Shown here one piece after another: positions 49,901-58,800 of a stretch of 64,000 bases of DNA (positions within the stretch are counted from its first letter, which is position 1; every line of letters begins with the position of its first letter). Under the pieces are notes generated by a model. It worked only from the letters and a program-made list of their open reading frames with translations, made no database searches and had not been told where the DNA came from. The position numbers and the translations under genes were made by a program. The stretch is from Rickettsiales bacterium UBA4311 (GTDB lineage: Bacteria > Pseudomonadota > Alphaproteobacteria > Rickettsiales > Deianiraeaceae). The stretch lies in assembly GCA_002394665.1 (NCBI GenBank), contig DGUL01000010.1, forward strand, positions 5,551-69,550, given 5' to 3'.

Positions 49901-52838
49901 AAATTGATTGTATGTTTTCTGCAACCTCCGATGACAATTTATCTCCATATCTTTCACGTATTTTACTAATTGCCTGCTGATAATTACTTGCTTTATCTGT
50001 ATTTTCTGTGAATACTGGGTATGTTGATAACATTGTAAAAACAGGATGTGGTTTTTTTTCTAACAAGCTGTTCGCATTAGTATCAACAACTATAACACCT
50101 TTTTCTGTTTCAAAAGTTTCAAAAAATGGATCTTTTCCGATTATATTTAATCTTGGGTTGCCAAATTTAATTATGTTTTTTACGCATTGTATAAAAGCTT
50201 CCTTCGTTAGTGCTTTATTTGCTAATTTTCCACCCAATCTTTTCATGGTCTTGTTTCTGCTTATAGTGCTTGTTGTTGCGGTTATCTTTAGAAAGAAGTC
50301 TCTGCATTCTTGCTCATTTATTTTACTTCCACCATACCTTGTTAAGACGGTTTTTAAATATGATTTTATTTCTTCCGCACAATTAGGATCGTCTAAAATT
50401 TCTTGAATTTTTGTATAACAATTTCTTTCTTCTATGATTGATTTTTCAGGAATATCCTTATTTTTTTCTGGTTTTTTACTCAAATTGTATAGCAAATTCA
50501 TTTCAAGCTGTTGTTCCTCATCCATTTCTAGCTCTTGTTCTAATTGATTTTCAATGTCATTATCTTCTTCCCCGTCTTCTAAATTTGCGGCAAATTTTTT
50601 CGTGGTTGCTTCATCGAGTTTTCTTATTTTAGCCGACTCTATTGCTTTATCAACATCTAGTTCTTTGAAATCTTCAATTTGTTTTTTAAAGACTTCTTTT
50701 GTTTCGAAAATATTCTGTTGTTTTTCAATGTTTCCGCTTATACTTGAAAAAGTATCTTGTTTTGTGAATATTCTTGAAATTCTATTTTCGATTTGTTGTG
50801 CTTTTTTTTGTTTTATTTCATTATAAACGAAAGAATTTTTTCTGAACTGAATTTTGCTTAAACTTTCGTTTTCAATTATTATTTTATCTATACCAAACCA
50901 ATTGCCGATATTCTCTTTACATTGATTGAAAAAATCCTTCACTCTTTTCTTTTGACTTGTAGATAGTTGAGAACTACTCTTTATATGTAGCCTGAAGTTT
51001 GAAGGTAATTTTGCACCTTTATTTTTTCTTTTGAACTCGTAAAATTCCAGTAATAAGTTCGGTAAATTTTCAATGTCTTTTACATCAAATTCGAATTCGT
51101 AGAAATTATCATTTGATAACGAGGCTATTTCAAGTATTTGTCTTACACCATCGCAAGAAAGTGTGTAATTTGAAAAATTTAATCTATTTAGAGTATTCTC
51201 TTCTTTTGGATCGGAACCAAGATTTCTGCCAATCTTTTTAAAACTTCTTACCGATGATTGTGATTTAAGCAAAAACAATTTTTTATAAATGTCTTTGCTG
51301 TCATTAATTTGGTACCTATAAAATTCTGAATCTTTGATTGCTCTGCAAAAATCCATTATTGATTTGTCTGGCGAGATGATTTTATCCCTTATTTTTTTAT
51401 TAAGCGATATTTCATCAAAAAACCTTTTTCTTATAGTTGGGTCGTTGAGATTTAATGCAATTATACATTCGTTCTTGTTTTCTCCTGTTTCAGGGTCATT
51501 ATATGAGGAAGTTTTTTTTAAAACTTGCTTTCCGTTTGCTCCAATCGCCGGAACTATATTAACTACGTCATAATTATCAATTTCTTTCAAAATTTTTTCA
51601 AAGTCAGTCTCTTCAACTGAATTGGAAGCTTCTTCTGAAGATTGAGTAAACATCAGTAAATCTTTTGTTGTAATAATATTATTTTTTTTTGGTATAATCC
51701 CTTTTTTATCTTGAAGTAAGTCTTTATTTGACGAAAATATCGCATCTATGTCAGAAATATTGGTTTTACTTGCGATAAGTTCTAAAAGATCTTTGTTTAC
51801 ATTGATGGTTTTTAAGCTAAGGACTCTTTTTATTGCTAATATTGCATCTATTTTCATAGAGCTTGCTTCTTGGTTGTTTTTCATCTGGAATAGTATTTTT
51901 GATATTGCTATCTTTTTGATTTTGTTTAATTTTAGCTGCTTTATATTTGTACCGATATTTTCTCCTTCATCAAATTGTAGGAGCATAATTTTTCTTATTT
52001 CTTCAATTTCATCTGTAAAAAGAAAAGGTATATCGTACTTCGCTTTTGGGTGTTCTTTGAGTTTATCTCCATCGCCATAAAGATATGCCTGAAATATATC
52101 TTGTTCCGGTGCCTCAGGATATAGTCGTTGTATGCTCTTTATTTCTTTAACTATATTGTGATATTTTATTAGTTCCGCAGGAGTCAGTCCCTTTGGGTTT
52201 CTATTCGTCATTTGTGCCAATGTACTACCAGATAGTTCGTTGATAGTATCTTCTATAGTATCTTCGTATTCTTCCTTATATTTTTTGAGGTCTTCTTCTG
52301 TTATATTGATAGATTTCTTTATTATCTCTCTTTTTTTTTCATTGTCTATCTCGTAATATCCGAGTGTATCTTCTGATAAAAGATCGATATACTTGCTGTC
52401 CAATAGTTTTTTTAGTTGTTCACCATTACTTATGTTTCTTGTCACGAATTTATATTCAAAATCACGTATTTCTTGTTCACTAAAAACACTTGTTAAAAAA
52501 TCAAAATCTCTATTAGTATCAAGTCCTTCCGTTTTTATTCCAAGCTTTAGAATTTGAGAGAGATTGATAAGATTTTCATTAGTTAATAGATCGCGATTTT
52601 CAACTATATTTGCAAAGTTTATTTGTAGTTCATCTATTTTTTTTAATCCGGTGCGTGCATTTGGTGTTTGTAGATAGTCTAAAAAATCTAAATATATATC
52701 ATCGTGTTTGGCAACATTCATTACTTCTTCAAATGCCAACATAAATTCAATGCCTTGTCTTGAATGCGATAGAAGAGTATTAAATAGTTTAATACATTGT
52801 TCTTGTTTGTATTGTTCCAGAGATCCGTAAGAATCCAC
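40938..52838 (-). CDS. Giant 3966-residue protein with SecA-like DEAD ATPase core
   Basis: A single uninterrupted frame of 3966 codons. Near residues 2160-2770 it has a SecA-like helicase fold: RPEQLGPSIL, Walker A as MKTGTGKTKTIDF (about 2178), APNEVLVEQH, Walker B as LLQDEIDSSVDPF (about 2301), GFTATP (about 2515) and QIFGRTGRSGRYG (about 2746), with FGTMEYGVGCDF shortly before. SecA equivalents are MKTGEGKT, VDEVDS and QLRGRSGRQGDPG. About 2000 helical, charged residues precede the core, with acidic tracts near 770-800 and 2110-2140; about 1150 helical residues follow. One membrane helix lies near residue 3885 (IRVFLAIFPGCLIIPWFF) before an Asn/Gln-rich tail. No signal peptide. It lies convergent with the glycosyltransferase and divergent from acpP. 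Housekeeping SecA is about 900 residues, so this is something else; function unknown. Confidence 0.85.
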   Translation of the reverse strand: MDSYGSLEQYKQEQCIKLFNTLLSHSRQGIEFMLAFEEVMNVAKHDDIYLDFLDYLQTPNARTGLKKIDELQINFANIVENRDLLTNENLINLSQILKLGIKTEGLDTNRDFDFLTSVFSEQEIRDFEYKFVTRNISNGEQLKKLLDSKYIDLLSEDTLGYYEIDNEKKREIIKKSINITEEDLKKYKEEYEDTIEDTINELSGSTLAQMTNRNPKGLTPAELIKYHNIVKEIKSIQRLYPEAPEQDIFQAYLYGDGDKLKEHPKAKYDIPFLFTDEIEEIRKIMLLQFDEGENIGTNIKQLKLNKIKKIAISKILFQMKNNQEASSMKIDAILAIKRVLSLKTINVNKDLLELIASKTNISDIDAIFSSNKDLLQDKKGIIPKKNNIITTKDLLMFTQSSEEASNSVEETDFEKILKEIDNYDVVNIVPAIGANGKQVLKKTSSYNDPETGENKNECIIALNLNDPTIRKRFFDEISLNKKIRDKIISPDKSIMDFCRAIKDSEFYRYQINDSKDIYKKLFLLKSQSSVRSFKKIGRNLGSDPKEENTLNRLNFSNYTLSCDGVRQILEIASLSNDNFYEFEFDVKDIENLPNLLLEFYEFKRKNKGAKLPSNFRLHIKSSSQLSTSQKKRVKDFFNQCKENIGNWFGIDKIIIENESLSKIQFRKNSFVYNEIKQKKAQQIENRISRIFTKQDTFSSISGNIEKQQNIFETKEVFKKQIEDFKELDVDKAIESAKIRKLDEATTKKFAANLEDGEEDNDIENQLEQELEMDEEQQLEMNLLYNLSKKPEKNKDIPEKSIIEERNCYTKIQEILDDPNCAEEIKSYLKTVLTRYGGSKINEQECRDFFLKITATTSTISRNKTMKRLGGKLANKALTKEAFIQCVKNIIKFGNPRLNIIGKDPFFETFETEKGVIVVDTNANSLLEKKPHPVFTMLSTYPVFTENTDKASNYQQAISKIRERYGDKLSSEVAENIQSIFEMLPDFASKEQILMQRPAIINPDTLVYISRCKGVFSSFVSEIKGNVANSKLGKQNLQKIYEKIFINIMSNFGKDKPQRYGTQIEIYDVPDLVKICNGCRYIFRFLNRSINEGILDAEAVAFMLEKNQNIFKDGEQSAGIFYTTLLKTKYRAQAEVIRQRMIAGENVGDIDINNPEEVAKYLFKNPLSPKEKKIVKTSIEYSLMTMSHPRANLDALTLAKQEFTEICTAEDVNTTTVGLQNEDDIDKKNYKIIRTNLPTKNATGGATLATNHKPIINGIEYDFMTFLFQERERWFDGRLKENGLNDYERFLINKRNEIISYGLKIMRNKDLGLEYKKAFYNILINGGGNGKKMDDDFIAKLEKEIEKISSTNIKLIQNTDLPADKLLKIIPKIEAPFSRAKTFLETLSEIKQAIGDNNFKIIENYVDYDFDTPNNYSLQFMQAINSLLNETTNKGNLKKPIFGKLLATIIARTKKEDLNATHAQANAEHNVARLLPNPQSLDQIFIEQIKRSHLQEILAFSNGLSNTNDIQITKNFLSSNYVKEKLEEFTIEKTLSERSDYAYVSDLLSNRPSKNICEKIIAKSVAGIAENDKKTLSNILVSKNNFDNEYRFFNSDINLKTRQTMSELFQKIILEAYPNHDSLEKEIKKYIVHINRICVQYEEDAVALTRALKKIYDKSQEPGATNELLNVKHFLEIIDNMCQDNAIKGNKKKIDIEELANTFLNNDIITAFFEKDETRPLEEAKKVSVGRIQDCINNIVNSTFLNKNQKNKLLRKIAKINSIREDISEENGISAIEKNLGITLQILEELDGDIKRQKNALIDHNFLINVFSNCIDEALLNIEKANNKAERVNIANSFKEDMLFGIAYIKNLNAILKEARFEGNQENITNVSNFITQFKQTLLENGYLIKDVRQILQQIPAQEISNKLGTRALKYLSKIDKEDISDKVFEEITQIEKILGEDILSTNYSHSELLKLIKKKENAENLKRNAKYSIEAHERQFLTQECQKLDGLDTNRELFEKIEKANKQFSRDIINIYDETKNIAKDIEKLSKKYDSNSYLPDSTIFNTSGLNLIKAIDDTVFDIKTSDVEKRKLKRQLQYVYCMAGLLLQDEDELNILSEKLDSKIKQATEEEENEEEVEENDEENKEKKDKGLTEKEQLQLYACYLAKYKKKNNILLRPEQLGPSILAKNDRKIVIRMKTGTGKTKTIDFTAFNSLKEGKTPVIIAPNEVLVEQHLADLKQCPDIEEKNIYIVTKTSIYRANTKEEITDDKQIKEIIENKNMCNVLLSTANDLDFFRKKKLQSKEGIEFLTIMKEKGVLLQDEIDSSVDPFSSNKNAKPSEVMGFKEYDLAEFYFNARGGVNETNAYYTKDQIADKFFKLSSADTDEMKKKLEECKSVFEYLKIRIDIDIEDLLQQTNDPAKTINDVLNERQKETIMNILEELDKDYENAISMQQDKNYAIAYYTKNNKTYADYRIIINDKITDKSNRFSRFVNYFVRKKIEKEGNNVEKVMANVMTDSSVALHLHKYFNKVVGFTATPKDNDIWISNNFKVRGFESVNVDNRKDEFKQSTLIEDDEKKDGKITTKSKAILFANMLFMALQNKGVKSEDIVSNTEGILNQIKNQPAGQNKEIKQIATLLLEHEERLLKDLSINKIPTYHLSFFEGTKKVKSIAEEMGKYLDETFTIINPSEFANIEKPEIFALESSEGEITMQTIKNKVKKNPKNLFIFGTMEYGVGCDFPNEPRILNFETHLTKEKQYQIFGRTGRSGRYGNVVSYPEYSYDHFLNLIRHLYRQNLRNKITDNALKTWIAANKTKIDEILTKTDENERKNKIEDLFGTITRPISEEIFQANLEFNSLKEMMQWKKHETIENLKEEFSDKINIAISIINKDEEIPFDLKGRLVKEIEFESSKYLNYVLDPYLKNALDNSTSLKEFDNKNAETIDTVRKNIDAKIENILCQKCIISYSDKEKPKRKAEQYISNILKTINKTFNQLRTDVINEREETIQNGALSDEQSKEVAINDRLDYNRKAFLKTYIEEKDTEGKKIQRKYSLQRITTDNNNSTKIMLSAIGNVIECGMKIKPFGNFHQTNNNNFLMLGIQKLEKTQQNIEGNKSNSELTRDIEKTQDNDYVAINFKNRAVIASKKILNDDGKEIKKNIVILSANDSNLSSDLSLLYTYAKTQDPETTYIIQHKNGVLSLNQEQLEQIVVRKKPISKFDKDYTDFINAFPDEMKADSDDCNKKLTKERAKTMYTKYLIEGIMSEDNISREKRTPPAKKLENDFVERFKKQSYREENGKKDFIIESLIDDKINASVLSAFSRMYGKEDEFFQKFSYEINQVNRCLDGLRKAKKHPSEQYTPYTTPNTSSLSIDNDTTFAQFREDRNKKLNDLKIKLNDHKSHFFSIPDEYIAQIKTNDMTLSEAVQKYATELTKQIENLEQEIEDAEIFFEDKNKLKKTLEDIKDLDKMDDKMDKYRKLITEAIKLDNLILTTKEMPEGLDLSNRLDNNEEWFKYEDVVNLDNLDEIKEKLEQLKDSFTHKDKVNGYIVAKLYNNGQEMKLRQIYQDKYNNATKNIALLNNIVKEITDRKNYIDATLQGIEEKFITIFEETDAKNTPQFFEENLHKLTELYDAIDKDIDNTGVASELPEEERRADIINQSEIDTKKLSPYHQNMLRKYLDDKIPDIITKMVSENHHLLFNGFSLEGLMDENGNLTEKTLQALEESDFSEQEIYVFDKIIDAVCETIKEEPINDGKTFNINEEENKQLFEKIKQLYTDAGLLDLNNLQPTLTFHNKMVNFLFQRIQKQQKERERITNKLQSDKEFSAFNGKGLFKKIEKNITNGLEGEELERRYENLTNKDLADISTQNNEDINKKIENDKKILEAEKEKSKITPLPIRVFLAIFPGCLIIPWFFKEFRDKVLGEDTKPNNQEQHTPIVNPEKMEQHATNILQTQQAQNLNKQINNSKFIKYQLEQNNKQNTPPQNRA

Positions 52839-52921
52839 AAAATATCATAACAAATTTACTATTTTTTAAAAAATCGTCAAGATTATTTCTTATTTTTAGA
52901 ATATTGCTTTTTTTACGAATT

Positions 52922-52940
52922 TGTGCTTTAAAATAGCACA
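52922..52940. promoter_or_regulatory. Inverted repeat TGTGCT / AGCACA in the divergent acpP region
   Basis: Perfect six-base arms (52922-52927 and 52935-52940) with a seven-base A/T loop, in the 178-base divergent region between the giant gene and acpP. Position and symmetry suit an operator or a promoter-adjacent site; the rest of the region is AT-rich without a clear consensus promoter. Confidence 0.35.
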
Positions 52941-53016
52941 ATAGATAAAATAACAAACAAGTCTATAAGAAAAAGCTTGATAATAAAAATTTATTATTTT
53001 AGCCTCTAATGTTTTT

Positions 53017-53253
53017 ATGACTGACATTTTTGATAGAACAAGAAAGGTTATAGTCGAGCAGCTTGGTGTTGAGGGGAGTAAGGTTGAATTATCTTCCTCT
53101 TTTGCAAGTGATTTGGGTGCAGATAGCTTGGATACCGTTGAGCTTGTTATGGCTCTCGAGGAAGAATTTGGAATTGAAATTCCAGATGAAAAAGCCGAGG
53201 CTATTAAAACGGTTGGAGACGCTGTTTCTTACATAGAAGAAAATACAAAATAA
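53017..53253 (+). CDS. acpP: Acyl carrier protein
   Basis: 78 residues, very acidic, with the phosphopantetheine attachment Ser37 in GADSLDTVELVMALEEEFGIEIPD. It carries growing acyl chains for fatty-acid and lipid A synthesis. fabF follows after 22 bases, the usual acpP-fabF order. Confidence 0.97.
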   Translation: MTDIFDRTRKVIVEQLGVEGSKVELSSSFASDLGADSLDTVELVMALEEEFGIEIPDEKAEAIKTVGDAVSYIEENTK

Positions 53254-53275
53254 TTTAAATTTTCTTTTTTACTTT

Positions 53276-54526
53276 ATGAATAGGGTCGTTGTCACTGGTT
53301 TTGGGGTTTGTCTACCTTGCGGTGATGATGTCTCCGTTTCTTGGAGTGACGTTTTAGCAGGGAAGTCTTGGGTTCGCGAGAACAATTTGTTTGACACTTC
53401 TAAGTTGAAGTGTCGTGTTTGTGCTCCGGTTGTTGTCGGAGAAGAGTTAGCAGAGAAATATTCGAATGTAGTTTCGTATAAAGAGAAGCGAAGAATGGAC
53501 GAGGTGGAGTATCTTGCTGTTATCTCCTCTTATAACGCTCTTGTTGATAGTGATTTACTCGGTAGAGAATTTGATAAGGAGAATTTTGGAACATTTATTT
53601 CTTCAGGAATAGGTGGAATAAAAACTATGCAGTCTGGCATAAAAAGTTTGTCAGAAGGAGGGAGAGTGTCGCCATTTTTTCTTACCGCTTCTTTAACAAA
53701 TATGATTGCCGGCAATGTTGCAATGAAGTTTGGATTGAAGGGAATCTCTTTGTCTCATGTTTCTGCTTGTGCCACAAGCACACATTCAATAGGTGAAGCA
53801 TTTGAACATATTCGTAGTGGAAAATTAAAAGGTTGTTTAGCGGGTGGTTCTGAGAGTGCTATATGTGAAATAGGCGTCAGTGCTTTTGATGCGATGGGGG
53901 CTCTATCTTCTAACTTTAATAGCAACCCGAGTAAAGCAAGCAGGGCACTGGATAAAAGTCGTGACGGCTTTGTTATGGGCGATGGTTCTGTTGTTTTAGT
54001 TTTAGAAGAATTAGAGCACGCGAAAAATAGAGGTGCAAAAATATATTGTGAAGTCGTTGGTTATGGTGCAAGTTGCGATGCTTATCATATAACTGCTCCA
54101 AATCCTTCTGGGGAAGGGGCTTCTCGTTCTATGCGAAATGCAATTGTTGATGCAAAAATTGAGCCAAAGGATATTGATTACATCAATTTACACGGAACTT
54201 CAACACCGCTGGGGGATATTGCTGAAATAACTGCCATAAAGAGCACTTTTGCGGATTGTTATAAAAATATTGCGATATCTTCAACAAAGTCTGTCACTGG
54301 TCATCTTTTGGGGGCAACTGGTGCTTTGGAGGCTATGTTTTGTGCGAAAGCAATAGAAAATCAAGAAATTCCTATGTCTGCTAATATAGAAAGCCTTGAT
54401 GAAGCTTGCGAAGGTATGAATATAATTACAAAAAGCACAAAAATGGATGTTAATTACACGATGTCAAATTCCTTTGGTTTTGGCGGAACAAATGGGACTT
54501 TGATATTTAAGAAATACGTTAATTAA
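53276..54526 (+). CDS. fabF: 3-oxoacyl-ACP synthase II (FabF)
   Basis: 416 residues. It elongates acyl-ACP with malonyl-ACP. The active-site Cys lies in VSACATSTHSIGEAF (near residue 164), with the two His in NLHGTSTPLGD and KSVTGHLLGATGALEA and the closing NSFGFGGTNG. Length and motifs are normal for FabF. Confidence 0.95.
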   Translation: MNRVVVTGFGVCLPCGDDVSVSWSDVLAGKSWVRENNLFDTSKLKCRVCAPVVVGEELAEKYSNVVSYKEKRRMDEVEYLAVISSYNALVDSDLLGREFDKENFGTFISSGIGGIKTMQSGIKSLSEGGRVSPFFLTASLTNMIAGNVAMKFGLKGISLSHVSACATSTHSIGEAFEHIRSGKLKGCLAGGSESAICEIGVSAFDAMGALSSNFNSNPSKASRALDKSRDGFVMGDGSVVLVLEELEHAKNRGAKIYCEVVGYGASCDAYHITAPNPSGEGASRSMRNAIVDAKIEPKDIDYINLHGTSTPLGDIAEITAIKSTFADCYKNIAISSTKSVTGHLLGATGALEAMFCAKAIENQEIPMSANIESLDEACEGMNIITKSTKMDVNYTMSNSFGFGGTNGTLIFKKYVN

Positions 54527-54532
54527 GGCAAG

Positions 54533-55039
54533 ATGAAAAAACCAATAGGCTATATTAGTTATACTCACGGGCTTGATGGGAAAGTAAAGATTGTACCAAT
54601 GATTTTACCAGAGCTTTTTAAGAAAAGCATTTCATCAACAGAGGTTTTTATTGAAGGAACAGAGAGAAAACTGAATGAAATTGAAATTAAGTCTTTTGAT
54701 GGGAAAGTTTTTTTATGCAAATTTGATGAGATAAATTCCATAGACGAAGCTAAGAAAATTTTAAAAAGAGAAATATTTATAGAGGTTGAAGAAAGTGATT
54801 TTATTAGTGGAGAGAAAATTATCGGTTTTGATGTTTTTGTTGAAGATTTTGAAGAGCAGGGACGGAATATAAAATATGGTAAAGTTGTTGATTTTGGTAA
54901 TTATGGAAATGGCGAACTAGTAGAAATTGAACTTGTTGGAAGTAAAAAAAGAGAATTTTATCGTTGTAGTAAAGATGATATAAAAGACGTTAATTATAAC
55001 GAAAAGAAAATTTTACTTTTCAAAAGAAATGAATGTTGA
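54533..55039 (+). CDS. rimM: Ribosome maturation factor RimM
   Basis: 168 residues. The N-terminal RimM domain starts IGYISYTHGLDGKVKIVPM and includes FDEINSIDEAKKILKREIFI, followed by the PRC-barrel domain (EKIIGFDVFV...GKVVDFGNYGNGELVEIEL). RimM aids 16S 3'-domain and S19 assembly. It follows fabF by six bases; the usual partner trmD is not next to it here. Confidence 0.88.
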   Translation: MKKPIGYISYTHGLDGKVKIVPMILPELFKKSISSTEVFIEGTERKLNEIEIKSFDGKVFLCKFDEINSIDEAKKILKREIFIEVEESDFISGEKIIGFDVFVEDFEEQGRNIKYGKVVDFGNYGNGELVEIELVGSKKREFYRCSKDDIKDVNYNEKKILLFKRNEC

Positions 55040-55069
55040 TTTTTACAAATACAAGTCAATAGGGTTTTT

Positions 55070-55849
55070 GTGGTTAGGATTTATAATAAACACGATTTTG
55101 AAAAAATGAAAATTGCCGGTCGTTTGACTGCAAAAATTTTGAATGCACTTGATGATTTTATAAGGGCTGGAACAACGACACAGGAGATTGATGATTTTTG
55201 TGCTGAAATGATAAAAAAAGGCGGTGGTATTTCAGCTTGTCTTGGCTATCACGGATATCCTAAGAATGTTTGCACTTCAATAAACGATGTTGTATGCCAC
55301 GGAATACCGGATAATACCAAGTTGCAAGATGGCGACATCATCAATGTTGACGTAACTACGATAGTTGATGGATATTTTGGTGATGCGAGTAAAATGTATT
55401 GTGTTGGTGAAGGATTTAATAAAGGTCTATATGATGATAGAAAAAAACTCGTAGATATCACAAAAGAGTGTTTGGAAATCGGCATAAAAACGGCAAAGCC
55501 AGGCGTAAAACTGATAGAAATAGGGCGAAAAATTCAAAAACACGCAGAGAAAAATGGTTTTTCTGTTGTTCGTGACTATTGCGGGCACGGATGTGGAAAA
55601 GTTTTTCACGATGAGCCAAGTGTTTTGCATTATGAACCTTCTATTTTTGAGAGGAGATACGTTGATTTGATATTAAAACCGGGGATGATTTTTACAATAG
55701 AACCAATGATTAACTCCGGAGATTGGAGGCTTTATGTTGAAAAACAAAATGGTTGGACCGCAAGAACAAAGGACGGCAGTCTTTCCGCACAATGGGAGCA
55801 TACTATCGGCATAACTGATAATGGAAATATTATTTTTACGCAGGAGTGA
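55070..55849 (+). CDS. map: Methionine aminopeptidase, type I
   Basis: 259 residues from GTG 55070. It removes the initiator Met. The metal ligands are visible: DGDIINVDVTTIVDGYFGDASKMY (two Asp), DYCGHGCGKVFHDEPSVLHY (His), GMIFTIEPMI (Glu) and the final AQWEHTIGIT (Glu). The region YHGYPKNVCTSINDVVCHGIPD is typical. The stop region overlaps the convergent 1051-residue gene by 14 bases. Confidence 0.95.
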   Translation: MVRIYNKHDFEKMKIAGRLTAKILNALDDFIRAGTTTQEIDDFCAEMIKKGGGISACLGYHGYPKNVCTSINDVVCHGIPDNTKLQDGDIINVDVTTIVDGYFGDASKMYCVGEGFNKGLYDDRKKLVDITKECLEIGIKTAKPGVKLIEIGRKIQKHAEKNGFSVVRDYCGHGCGKVFHDEPSVLHYEPSIFERRYVDLILKPGMIFTIEPMINSGDWRLYVEKQNGWTARTKDGSLSAQWEHTIGITDNGNIIFTQE

Positions 55850-58800
55850 TCGAGTTGTTATTTTGGATTGAATTCTGAGTATTTAAATTATTATCTGTTG
55901 AGTTTCCTATATTTTTATTTCCATTTGAATAAGGTATTTTGTCTTTAAGTGCGTCTTCTTGGATTTTTATTTTTTCCTCAAACCTCTCGATTTTTATTTC
56001 TTTATTTTTTTCAGATTTTCTGTATATAAAAGTTGAAAATCCAAGAAGACTTAAAACGCCGCCAACTATTGCTATTGGGATTGTTGCGACAGGTAAAAGT
56101 ATTGCTCCTGCTATTGTTCCTGTTGCGATTATAGGGGATGCAAAGCCAAGAATTTGGTTCGTCGTGTCATAAAACCAACCTGCATCTTCAGGGTTTTTTA
56201 TATTTTTAGCATATTTATTTGCATCATCCGTTAGTATGATATTTTTTTTCTCTGCTTGTTGATCCAATACTTGTTGATTTTCTTCATTAACTTTATCAAT
56301 AACGTTGCGTAGATTTTGAATATCATTTATAGACTGATTGCTTATCATGTCAAGCTTGTCTTTTTCCTTTTCTTGTTTTGTAAAGACTTTTATTTGTTTT
56401 AAATCATCTTTTTTTATTTCATTTGTTCTTTTCATTAGGTTTTCTACATTTTTTTGTGTAGCTTTTGAATTTATTTCATTTGAAGCCTTGAAAACATTTG
56501 AGTAATTTTCGAATAAATTTTGTTCAACATTTTGAATTTTGTTTATTAATTCATTTTTTTGTTCATCGTTTAAAGTTTGATCGTTGGCTATTGTTTTAAT
56601 TTGTTTTTCTATACTCTCTTGTTCAATTTGTAATTGGTTATTTAGTTTCTCTTGAAAACCAAGATCTTTAAATCTATCTGTTTTTGGCGTGAAATCAAAA
56701 TTATCTATACTGTTAATGAGTGCAATATAGTTGTTTGTAATTACTTGCAAGTTTTCGCCATTTTTGTCTTCGTGCAGTAAAATTTGGATGTTATTTTTGG
56801 CCGCTTCTATATTTTTTAGTTGTTTTTTAACTCTTTCTTCGTCTTTAATTTTGTCATCCGATATTTGCATCGCTAGGTTTGAAAATTTTTTATTTATATT
56901 TTTATCGATAGCTTCTTTTACTTCATTTAATGCTATGTTTATATTTGTTATTGCATTATCAAAATCTTCTTGTGTAGTGAAACATTTGGATGAATTTTTT
57001 AGTGTATTGAAATAAAGCTTTTCTATTTCAAATTTTGCTTTTTCCATTGTTGCTTTTGATTGCAATAGTATTTGTGTTGTTTGTAGCGACAGTGATTGAA
57101 AGGCTTCGTTTTGGTCATCCTTTGCATTATGATTAAGTTGGATTATTTTCATCATGGAATCTATTTTTTGAAGGTTTTGTTTTGCTTTTTCTATATTTTC
57201 TTCGTGCTCAGCTTTTGATTTTTGACCATCTTCTATTTGTGTAAATAAATCTTTGCTGAAAGGTAGTGTTTCATTGTATTCTTTTATTTTTTCACTAAGC
57301 GCGTTCTTTTCTTCTTCATTTAAATTAACATTTTCAACCAAGTATTTATACATTAGTGCTTCATTGTTTGTTAAAATTTCAAAATCTTTCAGCCAAGGAA
57401 ATATGTTTGTTATATTTATCGAATTTTGATAGTGGTTTATGGGTTCGTTGTTATCAATACCGGGTATAAGTTTCTTTTTAATCTCGTCTTTGACATTATC
57501 ATCGGCTTGGAAATATTTTTTTAAAATATTTTCTGGAATTTTCTTGCGTTGACTACTATTGGCAGTATAACATTCAAATTCAACGTTGAATTCAATGTTA
57601 TTGGTTGTTTTTGAATTTGTATCATAAAAAGCAAAAGTTCGTTTATTATTATCTCTATTTGTCGTTGCTTTTATGTAGCTTTCCAGTGGTACGCAAATGA
57701 GCTTATCCATACCTATGTCTTCATTTCTCAGCCAAGCAAGGGCAACGTCTTTATTTTCCACTTTTAGTGGCTCTGGAAAAGATATTGTGTTTGTAGTTTT
57801 ATCACATAGCCATTTAAGTCTGTTCACATCTAATTTTCTGATAAGAAAATCTTTTAAGTCTCCTAAATCGCATTCTAAACTAAATAAGTCAGGGTTCGTA
57901 TTTAATTGATCTAAAATGTTTTGTACTTCTTTTTGCTCGTCTGTATTTTCTTTTCCAGTTTGGATTAAAATATTGTTTTTTGCTTTAAAAAAATTTTTAA
58001 TACACCATTTTAAGATGCTTGCAAAGGTATTATTTTGAGCTTTATTGTCAGTTGTTGGAAACTTGTTGTTTAAAATATCTGCAAAACTTAAGCAACTCTC
58101 AAGCAACTTTATTGAGTCTTTATTGTTGTTATTAGATAGAAAATGAAGAAAATCTGTTATATTGTTAGTAGTAATCTTTTCTATTATTGCATTAAAGCAT
58201 CGTTTGAATTGTTTAACATCTTCTTGCTCGTCTGGATTAAAAATATTGGGTACATATGCGAGAAAATTATATATACGCTCATAACCATCTATGTCGTTAA
58301 AATGTTTTAATTTTTTTCTAAAAACTTTCGGTAATGCCTTTCTTACAATTTCTTTTACGCTATTATCGAACTTATTTAAGTTGTTTACCACATGAAAAAA
58401 ATCATCTATTTCTTGTTTTAAAGTGGCATTTGGTCGTTTTTCTGCTAAACGTTTGAGAAAATAATCCACATCTTCTTTCTTGTTAAGACGATCAAGGTTG
58501 CATCCGATAACAGTATTATCTATATTGTCGTTACTGTTAAAGTTATCATGAATGGCAGCTCTCATCCCATATAACTTCTTTATGTCTTCAATGTTTTGAT
58601 TGGCAACGCCGATCTTTACTTTTGCCGTTTTGTTTATTTTTTTCATCAAATCGTGGTCAATGTTTATTATTTTGGCAGTAGCTGGCACACCTGCCCTGAG
58701 CATAGATAGTAAGAAGTTGTTTTTTAATGAATTATCTGCGAATTTATCAAATAATAATGGGCATTCCTCCTCCATAAATGTTTTTAATTTATTTTTTTCT

